Of a DNA stretch of 64,000 nucleotides, positions 7,735 to 14,266 are shown one piece after another. Each line of letters begins with the position of its first letter. Within the stretch, counting starts at the first letter, position 1. The notes under the pieces were generated by a model. The model saw only the letters and a list, made by a program, of their open reading frames with translations. It was not told the origin of the DNA and made no database searches. This DNA comes from an uncultured Collinsella sp. (lineage in GTDB: Bacteria > Actinomycetota > Coriobacteriia > Coriobacteriales > Coriobacteriaceae). The stretch spans positions 29,443 to 93,442 of the forward strand of contig UQHT01000008.1 of NCBI GenBank assembly GCA_900540875.1, written 5' to 3'. A program made the translations under genes and the position numbers.

Positions 7735-9342
7735 ATGGGATCTGATGTGAAGATCGCACGCGCGTTGATCTCGGTTACCGATAAAACGGGTGTCGTCGAT
7801 TTCGCACGGACGCTGGTCGATGACTTTGGCGTCGAGATCATCTCTACGGGCGGCACGGCTCGTGCCATCGAGGACGCGGGCGTTCCCGTAACCCCCATCG
7901 AGGAGTTCACGGGCTATCCCGAGATGATGGACGGCCGCGTTAAGACCCTGCACCCCAAGGTTCACGGCGCGCTGCTGGCCCGCCGCGATTCCGAGCAGCA
8001 CATGCAGGAGGCCGCTCAGCACGGCATTAAGCTGATCGACTTGGTCGTCGTCAACCTGTACGAGTTCGAGAAGACCGTCGCCAACCCCGAGGTCACCTTT
8101 GCGGACGCCATCGAGCACATCGACATTGGCGGTCCCTCCATGCTGCGCTCCGCCGCTAAGAACGCTGCGAGCGTTACCGTCATCTCTGACCCGGCCGACT
8201 ACGACGCTGTCCTTGCCGAGATGCGCGAGACCGGCGGCTGCACCACGCTTGCCACCCGTCGTCGCCTGCAGGTGAAGGTCTACCAGACTACCGCCGCCTA
8301 CGATACGGCTATCTCCCGTTGGCTTGCCGCCCAGGCAAGCGACGTGGCGGACACCTCTGCCAAGCTCGAGATTTCGCTGGAAAAGGTCGACGACCTGCGC
8401 TATGGCGAGAACCCACAGCAGAAGGCCACGGTCTATCGTTTTGCCGAGGGCTGCGAGAACACCGCGAGCTCGCAGTTCCCGCTCGTGGGCTCCGAGCAGA
8501 TCCAGGGCAAGCCGCTCAGCTACAACAACTATCTGGACGCCGATGCCGCCTGGAACCTGGTCCGCGAGTTCGACGAGCCGGCCTGCGTGATCCTCAAGCA
8601 TCAGAACCCCTGCGGTTCCGCCGTTGCCGAGGACATCACGGCCGCCTACGACCGCGCTTTCGCCTGCGATCCCAAGAGCGCCTTCGGCGGCATCATCGCC
8701 TGCAACCGCGAGGTTCCCTTTGAGCTGGTTGAGCATTTTGCCGACGAGAACAAGCAGTTCGTCGAGGTCATCATCGCCCCGAGCTACACCGATGAGGCGC
8801 TCGAGCGCATGGCCAAGCGCCCCAACCTGCGCGTGCTGGCTACCGGCGGCGTGGACCACGGTGCCCAGGTGGAGCTGCGCTCCATCGACGGCGGCATGCT
8901 GGTGCAGGAGGTCGACCACGTGACCGAGGATCCCGCGACCTTTACGTTCCCCACCGACCGCAAGCCCACCGACGCTGAGATGGCCGAGCTCGAGTTTGCC
9001 TGGAAGGTCTGCAAGGGCGTTAAGTCCAACGCCATCCTGGTCTCCAAGGGCAAGGCCGGCATTGGCATGGGCCCGGGTCAGCCCAACCGCGTTGACTCCG
9101 CACTGCTTGCCTGCGAACGCGCCGAGGACTTTTGCGAGCGCGAAGGCGTGGAGAAGGGCGGCTTTGCCTGCGCAAGTGACGCGTTCTTCCCGTTCCGCGA
9201 CAACGTCGACGTGCTTGCCGCACACGGCGTGACCTGCATCATCCAGCCCGGTGGCTCCAAGCGCGACGACGAGAGCATCCAGGCCTGCAACGAGCATGGC
9301 ATCGCAATGGTCTTCACCGGTGCTAGGCATTTCCGTCACTAA
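7735..9342 (+). CDS. purH: Bifunctional AICAR formyltransferase/IMP cyclohydrolase
   Basis: Catalyses the last two steps of de novo IMP synthesis. The 535-residue length is typical. The N-terminal ~150 residues form the MGS-like cyclohydrolase domain (ALISVTDKTGVVDFA, STGGTARAIEDAGVPV, VKTLHPKVHGALL). The transformylase domain follows, with RYGENPQQKA near 221 and the catalytic Lys-His pair in ILKHQNPCGS near 289. The C-terminus GARHFRH is also conserved. The ATG has GGAGG 7 nt upstream. It is monocistronic, with a strong terminator 30 bp after the stop; no other pur gene is present. Confidence 0.97.
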   Translation: MGSDVKIARALISVTDKTGVVDFARTLVDDFGVEIISTGGTARAIEDAGVPVTPIEEFTGYPEMMDGRVKTLHPKVHGALLARRDSEQHMQEAAQHGIKLIDLVVVNLYEFEKTVANPEVTFADAIEHIDIGGPSMLRSAAKNAASVTVISDPADYDAVLAEMRETGGCTTLATRRRLQVKVYQTTAAYDTAISRWLAAQASDVADTSAKLEISLEKVDDLRYGENPQQKATVYRFAEGCENTASSQFPLVGSEQIQGKPLSYNNYLDADAAWNLVREFDEPACVILKHQNPCGSAVAEDITAAYDRAFACDPKSAFGGIIACNREVPFELVEHFADENKQFVEVIIAPSYTDEALERMAKRPNLRVLATGGVDHGAQVELRSIDGGMLVQEVDHVTEDPATFTFPTDRKPTDAEMAELEFAWKVCKGVKSNAILVSKGKAGIGMGPGQPNRVDSALLACERAEDFCEREGVEKGGFACASDAFFPFRDNVDVLAAHGVTCIIQPGGSKRDDESIQACNEHGIAMVFTGARHFRH

Positions 9343-9371
9343 GTTTCGCCCCGGAACAAAATAATCTCTGC

Positions 9372-9407
9372 AAAAGACGGTCGCTCCGTTTGGAGGGCCG
9401 TCTTTTT
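9372..9407 (+). terminator. Terminator of purH
   Basis: AAAAGACGG pairs with CCGTCTTTTT, with an inner CTCC/GGAG stem. The U tract follows directly, and a TATAAG box of the next gene begins a few bases later. Confidence 0.85.
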
Positions 9408-9447
9408 GGTATAAGAGGACGGAATGACTAACACGAAAGGTATGACC

Positions 9448-10155
9448 ATGCCCCAGATTGATGATGCCGAGCTGTTTGGCAATGCCGAGGATCAGCGTGC
9501 GTACGAGGACTTTTGCGCCAATCAGGAGGCGGTCGAGAAGTTTACGCTCGACAAGCCCGCGCTTGTCTGCCGTTGGCGCATGTCCAACAAAAAGGTGCCC
9601 ATGCTCAACCGTCACATCCGCGCGCTGTCCGAGCGTCTGGTGCAGGGCGAGCCACTTACCCATAACATGCTCAGCTGGGCCAAGCAGCACGTTGAGTGGT
9701 CGCTCGCCGAGGGCGACTATACCGCGCACGATGGCGTGCTCATGCTGGTGATCGACATCAACGGCAACGCCGCCATGACAGTGGGGGAGTACGAGCCGCT
9801 CGCCGATACGTCAGCCAAGGCGCTGCGTGCCCGCTCCGCCGAGGCCCGCTCCGAAGCCGACGAGACCGGCGTGGCGCCCGAGCTGCTCGCCGCCGTCAAC
9901 AACGGCGAACTCGCCTTTGTGGCGCCGGCGGACGAGTGCCTGTGCGGCACGGCGACGCTCATAGAGCAGCTGGCCCAGACCAAGGGCATCCCGGTCACGC
10001 GCGTGGACATTCCCGCACAGCTCAAGGGCGCCTTGTTCCTGGTAAGCGACGAGCACGGCGTGGTGCCTGCCACCGACGCCGACGCCGCCGAGTCTGATGC
10101 CGCGACGGTCGCCTTCTTTGCCGACGGCTACGAAAAGCTTCGCGCCCGCCGCTAA
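9448..10155 (+). CDS. Conserved hypothetical protein (235 aa)
   Basis: I do not recognise a named family. The protein is soluble and acidic with no signal peptide or membrane segment. The N-terminal part contains CRWRMSNKKVPMLNRHIRALSERL and a central strand-like stretch VLMLVIDINGNAAMTVGEYEPL. A second half around ECLCGTATLIEQLAQ and a final strand (KGALFLVSDEHGV) suggest an alpha/beta fold. Three in-frame ATGs exist (9424, 9442, 9448). I chose 9448 because AAAGG sits 7 nt before it and a TATAAG box at 9411-9416 would leave almost no leader for 9424. Its neighbours give no functional hint. Confidence 0.65.
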   Translation: MPQIDDAELFGNAEDQRAYEDFCANQEAVEKFTLDKPALVCRWRMSNKKVPMLNRHIRALSERLVQGEPLTHNMLSWAKQHVEWSLAEGDYTAHDGVLMLVIDINGNAAMTVGEYEPLADTSAKALRARSAEARSEADETGVAPELLAAVNNGELAFVAPADECLCGTATLIEQLAQTKGIPVTRVDIPAQLKGALFLVSDEHGVVPATDADAAESDAATVAFFADGYEKLRARR

Positions 10156-10189
10156 ATGATTATTCTGGGACGGGGATTAAAGAATCATT
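10155..10189. repeat. REP-like hairpin after the 235-aa gene
   Basis: AATGATT (10155-10161, overlapping the stop) and AATCATT (10183-10189) flank a core with GGGACGGGG and end in TTTT. The same plan is seen at 57139-57169. It may double as a weak terminator. Confidence 0.5.
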
Positions 10190-10334
10190 TTGGTTCCCGC
10201 CACCGCTGCGAGTGCGAGGCGGACAAAACGCCCCCGCTCGCGAACAGTTCTGTCACCTTGGCGACGTGCGTGGCGCGCACCTGCAGTTTCGCAGCCATAA
10301 TGGTGGCAAGACAATCAAGAGGGGAGCGGAATCC

Positions 10335-11006
10335 ATGGCGCTAATCTATATCGTTGAGGACGACGAGCCCATTCGTCGTGAGCTTGTCGACATCCTTGCC
10401 CGCGCCGGGTTTGAAATCGAGGCCTGCGAATCGTTCGAGCATGTCTCGCGCGATATTCTCGCCGCCGCGCCCGACCTGGTGCTGCTCGACCTCACGCTTC
10501 CCGTCAAGGACGGCCAGCATATCTGCCACGAGGTTCGCCGCGAATCCGAGGTCCCCATCATCGTCCTCACCTCGCGCACGACCGAGATCGACGAGGTCAT
10601 GGCCATGACGCTCGGCGCGGACGACTTTGTTCCCAAGCCCTATAGCGCGCGCGTGCTCGTGGCGCGCATCAACGCACTGCTGCGTCGCACCGCGGCGTCA
10701 GGCGAGCGCAGCACGCTCGTCCACAAGGGGCTGGAGCTCGACCTCGCCCGCTCTATGGTCACCAACACGGCGACCGGCGACAGCACCGAGCTCACCAAAA
10801 ATGAACTGCGCATTCTCTCGCTGCTCCTGAGCCGCGCGGGCAAGATCGTCTCGCGCTCGGCCATCATGCAGGACCTGTGGGACTCCGACGCCTTCGTGGA
10901 CGACAATACGCTCACCGTCAACATCAACCGCCTGCGCACCACGCTCGAAAAAATCGGCATCAAGGGGTATTTGACGACGCATCGCGGCCAAGGCTATTCG
11001 GTCTAG
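10335..11006 (+). CDS. OmpR-family response regulator
   Basis: A 223-residue regulator. The receiver domain has the acidic pocket E8-D9-D10, phospho-acceptor D52 (LVLLDLTLP), T79 and the KPY lysine near 102. The C-terminal winged helix holds LTKNELRILSLLLSRAGKIVSRSAIMQDLWD and ends TTHRGQGYSV. The ATG at 10335 has AGGGGAG upstream; the open frame before it is not native. The linked kinase, 9 bp downstream, is of the BceS type, so this is probably a BceR-like regulator answering cell-envelope stress or peptide antibiotics (inference). Confidence 0.92.
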   Translation: MALIYIVEDDEPIRRELVDILARAGFEIEACESFEHVSRDILAAAPDLVLLDLTLPVKDGQHICHEVRRESEVPIIVLTSRTTEIDEVMAMTLGADDFVPKPYSARVLVARINALLRRTAASGERSTLVHKGLELDLARSMVTNTATGDSTELTKNELRILSLLLSRAGKIVSRSAIMQDLWDSDAFVDDNTLTVNINRLRTTLEKIGIKGYLTTHRGQGYSV

Positions 11007-11015
11007 GGGCCGGCT

Positions 11016-12059
11016 ATGTCGTTTGGCAAGTTCTTTAAAGATGCACTGCTTCCCGTCGCCGTGTGGACGTGCGGCGTGCTGCTGAGCTGCTTTGTGCTGA
11101 CGGTCGCCGGCGCACCCGTTTCTATCGTGGTCGTGGCGGTTGGCGTGTCCTTTATCTTCGGTATGCTCGGCATCGTGATCGAGTACGCTCGCCGTCGCCG
11201 TTTTCTGCGTCAGTTGGAGCGCGCGGCAGAGGAGCTCGAGAGTCCCGCATGGGTGCAGGAGATGGTGCAATGCCCAACCTATGCCGAGGGCGAGCTCGAG
11301 TACGAGGTCCTGTGCCGGGTGGGCAAAGCCGCCTGCGACGAGGTTGCCGAGGGCCGGCGTCAGACCGAAGACTATCGCGACTATATCGAGAGCTGGGTCC
11401 ACGAGGCCAAGCTGCCCCTGGCGGCGGCTCACCTGATTCTGGAAAACCTCGACGGCGGCGCAGATGACCCAACACGTGTCGATGACCTGGGTCGCGAGTT
11501 GGCTCGCGTGGAACGCTATATCGACCAGGCGCTGTACTACGCGCGCTCGGAAGTCGTGGAGCGCGACTACCTGATTCGCCGCTGGGACCTTAAGACCTTG
11601 GTGACGGGTGCGATTAAGGCCAACGCGCGCGGGCTCATTGCGGCGCACGTGGCTCCGGTGTGCGAGAGCCTCGACTTCGAGGTCTTTACCGACGAAAAAT
11701 GGCTCGAGTTTATCCTGGGCCAGCTCATTCAGAACAGCATTAAATATGCGCGCGAGGACGGCGCGAAGATCGTGTTTTCGGGCGCGTTACTGGACGAGGG
11801 CCTGGCGAGCGAGCGCATCGAGCTCACCGTTGCGGACAACGGCTGCGGCGTGTGTGCGGCAGACCTGCCACGCGTGTTCGAGAAGGGCTTTACCGGCGAC
11901 AACGGCCGCACCACCAAGCGCGCAACGGGCATCGGCCTCTACCTGGTGGCGCGCCTATGCTCCAAGATGGGCATCGACGTCACGGCGGCATCCGACTCCG
12001 GCGAAGGCTTTGTCGTAACGTTCGCCTTCTCGACGAACAAGTTCCAATACTTTGAGTAG
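11016..12059 (+). CDS. BceS-type intramembrane-sensing histidine kinase
   Basis: A 347-residue kinase with two close membrane segments (about residues 10-30 and 34-54) and almost no external loop, the hallmark of intramembrane-sensing kinases. The H box is WVHEAKLPLAA with H129 as the likely phospho-site. The N box is QLIQNSIKYA, followed by VADNGCGV and TGIGLYLVARLCSKMG. Kinases of this type normally sense flux through a BceAB peptide-exporting ABC transporter encoded next to them. None is adjacent here: the next gene is a convergent stress protein. The partner regulator is immediately upstream. Confidence 0.92.
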   Translation: MSFGKFFKDALLPVAVWTCGVLLSCFVLTVAGAPVSIVVVAVGVSFIFGMLGIVIEYARRRRFLRQLERAAEELESPAWVQEMVQCPTYAEGELEYEVLCRVGKAACDEVAEGRRQTEDYRDYIESWVHEAKLPLAAAHLILENLDGGADDPTRVDDLGRELARVERYIDQALYYARSEVVERDYLIRRWDLKTLVTGAIKANARGLIAAHVAPVCESLDFEVFTDEKWLEFILGQLIQNSIKYAREDGAKIVFSGALLDEGLASERIELTVADNGCGVCAADLPRVFEKGFTGDNGRTTKRATGIGLYLVARLCSKMGIDVTAASDSGEGFVVTFAFSTNKFQYFE

Positions 12060-12083
12060 CCGGGCCGTCTTGCGCTGCGGACG

Positions 12084-12148
12084 GCTATGTTCCCGAACGT
12101 GAACTTAGCTAAGGCAACTGGCGTTATGTTCCCGAACGTGAACATAAC
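12084..12148. repeat. Two tandem palindromic sites after the kinase gene
   Basis: Site 2 (12123-12148) has perfect 9-bp arms GTTATGTTC and GAACATAAC around CCGAACGT. Site 1 (12084-12109) has the same core with imperfect arms GCTATGTTC and GAACTTAGC. The sites are 39 bp apart, start to start. They could be operator-like sites or repeated hairpins in the 3' UTR. Confidence 0.5.
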
Positions 12149-12199
12149 TATGAGGCTCAAATGGATCTCCCAAAACAAAAACGTGCAGCCCAAACAAAA

Positions 12200-12225
12200 C
12201 GTGCCGCCCCAAACGGGGCGGCACG
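12200..12225 (-). terminator. Candidate terminator of the stress-protein gene
   Basis: A perfect 11-bp stem (CGTGCCGCCCC and its complement) with a 4-base loop. Read on the minus strand it is followed by TTTTGTTTGG. On the plus strand it could also end the kinase transcript, with a weaker CATCTTTT tail. Confidence 0.65.
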
Positions 12226-12265
12226 CCATCTTTTATCAGCCAACTCGCTGAAGTAAGGCTGCGAA

Positions 12266-12358
12266 GGCCGCGAGGCCGGGAGGGGTTTCCTAAGGGCACA
12301 TCCCGCAGCCGCAACGCGGCGAGGACGTGCCCGTGGAAACCCCGCAGGCCCCGCGGCC
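12266..12358 (-). other. Long GC-rich hairpin in the 3' UTR of the stress-protein gene
   Basis: The left arm at 12266-12290 (GGCCGCG..GGCC..GGGGTTTCC) pairs with the right arm at 12335-12358 with few mismatches. Nested stems are GGGCAC/GTGCCC (12294-12299 with 12327-12332) and CCGC/GCGG near 12309-12319. The whole is one ~93-nt rod, 14 bp after the stop of the minus-strand gene. Function is unknown. Confidence 0.5.
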
Positions 12359-12371
12359 GGTGGGAGCAACG

Positions 12372-12809
12372 CTACTTTACGACCAAAATGTCGCAGTCGG
12401 TATTGCGCAGCAGGAACGTCGAAATCGAACCCAGAAGCGCATACTTGATCGAGGACAGGCCGCGAGCGCCGCAGAGCACCAGGTCGGGCTTGACCACGTC
12501 GAGCATCTCGTCTTTGAGCGTCTCGCGAATACGACCGGCGCGTATCATGACCTCGACCTCGGGAATATCGGGATTGGCCTTGGCCTCTTCGAGCTGCTTT
12601 TCGATGGAGTTCTTAAAGGCCTCCTCCAGACCGTTGACCAAATCGACCGGATAGGAGCCGGCGCTCTCGAGCGCCGTGGAATCGATAACGTGGCCGATAA
12701 TCAGCTTGGCGCCGTTGTTCGCGGCGACCTTGATGGCGCGTGCGAGCACAAAATCCTGCTGCTCAGTACCGTCGAGTGAAACAAATACCTTGGTGTAACC
12801 CTCGTTCAT
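12372..12809 (-). CDS. Universal stress protein (UspA family)
   Basis: A 145-residue single-domain Usp. It begins with the strand KVFVSLDGTEQQ, has a central GHVIDSTALESAGSY loop, and carries the ATP-binding G-2x-G-9x-G-S pattern in CGARGLSSIKYALLGSIS, close to the C-terminal strand CDILVVK. ATP-binding Usp proteins respond to starvation and redox stress; the exact role is unknown. AAGGAGG lies just before the ATG. It is monocistronic, with a long hairpin and a terminator downstream. Confidence 0.9.
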   Translation of the reverse strand: MNEGYTKVFVSLDGTEQQDFVLARAIKVAANNGAKLIIGHVIDSTALESAGSYPVDLVNGLEEAFKNSIEKQLEEAKANPDIPEVEVMIRAGRIRETLKDEMLDVVKPDLVLCGARGLSSIKYALLGSISTFLLRNTDCDILVVK

Positions 12810-13058
12810 GGTTTCCTCCTTGGTCTATCGCACGGGCGCGGGGCTCGTGCGTCGGGCGGGCGCGGGTGCGTTGACCGCCGGACACTTTATCTTGTTGCAG
12901 TTATACCCAAGGATTTCGGTTTAACTGCTCGCAATTCTGTGAACGGGCGAGTTTTTTGGTAAGGGTAGGCGCGGTCGCACCGCCAACGGTTGATAATGGG
13001 ACATCGCCCGCATCGTCCGCAGAACATCTACCGGCGGGTGTCTAACGAGGGGGTCCCT

Positions 13059-14039
13059 TTGGATATTATCGAGCTTCTAAAATCTGCCTTCATGGGCCTG
13101 GTCGAGGGCATCACCGAATGGCTGCCCGTTTCGTCGACGGGCCACATGATCTTGGTGGACGAGTTCGTCAAGATGAACGTGAGCGAGACGTTCTGGAATA
13201 TGTTCCTGGTCGTGATTCAGCTCGGCGCCATTCTGGCCGTCTGCGTGCTGTTTTTCCACGAGCTCAACCCGTTCTCGCCCAGCAAGGGCAAGGAGGGCCG
13301 TCGCGACACCTGGGTGCTGTGGGGCAAGATTGTGCTCGGTTGCATTCCTGCGGCGGCGATCGGCCTGCCGCTCAACGACTGGATGGAGGAGCATTTCTAC
13401 AACGCTCCCGTCGTGGCGCTGGCGCTCATTGTGTACGGCGTGCTGTTTATCGTGATCGAGAACTGGCGCGCGAGCAAGCGCGAGGAAATGGCCGTTGCCG
13501 GTTCGTTTGGTTCGCGTGCTGTGGTGTCGGGTGGACGTCCCGCCGGTGCGCACTTTGCGGCGCCCCCCACGGCTACCGCTGAGGATGAGGACGATGACGA
13601 GAATCTGGACTTTGGTTCCATCGCCACGCTCGAGGACCTCAGCTGGAAGACTGCGCTGGGTATCGGCTGCTTCCAGGTGCTTTCGCTGGTGCCTGGTACG
13701 TCTCGCTCCGGTTCTACCATCATCGGCGGCCTGCTTTTGGGCTGCACGCGCTCGGTGGCGTCTAAGTTTACGTTCTTCCTGGCTATTCCTGTTATGTTTG
13801 GCGCGAGTGCGCTCAAGCTGGTCAAGTACTTCATCAAGGGCGGCACGTTCGGCACCAACGAGATCGCCATCTTGGGCGTGGGCTGCGTTGTGGCCTTTGT
13901 GGTTTCGCTCATCGCCATCAAGTGGCTCATGGGCTTCGTCCGCCGTCACGACTTCAAGTGCTTCGGCGTCTACCGCATCATCCTGGGCATCGTAGTGCTC
14001 GCATACTTCTTCGTTCTGGAGCCCATGCTCGGCCTGTAA
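13059..14039 (+). CDS. uppP: Undecaprenyl-diphosphatase (UppP/BacA)
   Basis: Recycles undecaprenyl diphosphate for cell-wall synthesis and confers bacitracin tolerance. The start is taken as UUG at 13059: it follows GAGGGGG by 5 nt and gives MDIIELLKSAFMGLVEGITEWLPVSSTGH, the normal UppP N-terminus; the ATG at 12990 would add an unrelated 23-residue extension. The two catalytic motifs are present, EGITEWLPVSSTGH near residue 15 and PGTSRSGSTI near 210. Length is 326 residues, longer than the usual ~270 because of an acidic insert (residues ~150-195) containing DEDDDENLD. Several membrane helices are visible. Confidence 0.93.
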   Translation: MDIIELLKSAFMGLVEGITEWLPVSSTGHMILVDEFVKMNVSETFWNMFLVVIQLGAILAVCVLFFHELNPFSPSKGKEGRRDTWVLWGKIVLGCIPAAAIGLPLNDWMEEHFYNAPVVALALIVYGVLFIVIENWRASKREEMAVAGSFGSRAVVSGGRPAGAHFAAPPTATAEDEDDDENLDFGSIATLEDLSWKTALGIGCFQVLSLVPGTSRSGSTIIGGLLLGCTRSVASKFTFFLAIPVMFGASALKLVKYFIKGGTFGTNEIAILGVGCVVAFVVSLIAIKWLMGFVRRHDFKCFGVYRIILGIVVLAYFFVLEPMLGL

Positions 14040-14083
14040 CTTGGTTGACGCTGCGCGGCGGCCAGAGCGACAACTTGTCATTC

Positions 14084-14127
14084 AAAGAGGGTGGCATGAC
14101 CAAAAGGTCTATGCTGCCCTCTTTTTT
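14084..14127 (+). terminator. Terminator of uppP
   Basis: AAAGAGGG pairs with CCCTCTTT, with inner GGCAT/ATGC and ACC/GGT stems, followed by a run of six T. Confidence 0.85.
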
Positions 14128-14266
14128 GGGCGATGGGGTGGGTCCGATGGTGGCGCACGGAGTCGTGGTGTGATTTGCGTCGGTGTCCGCGCGGCTCGGT
14201 ATACTGGTACGGCTCAAACTATGGCGCTGCCCGCAGGCGCGCCGTCCGTCAGATGAGGAGTCGCCC

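Noticed and set aside
7690..9729. A 679-codon minus-strand frame
   Set aside because: Antisense to purH, which is unmistakable; composition is that of a shadow frame.
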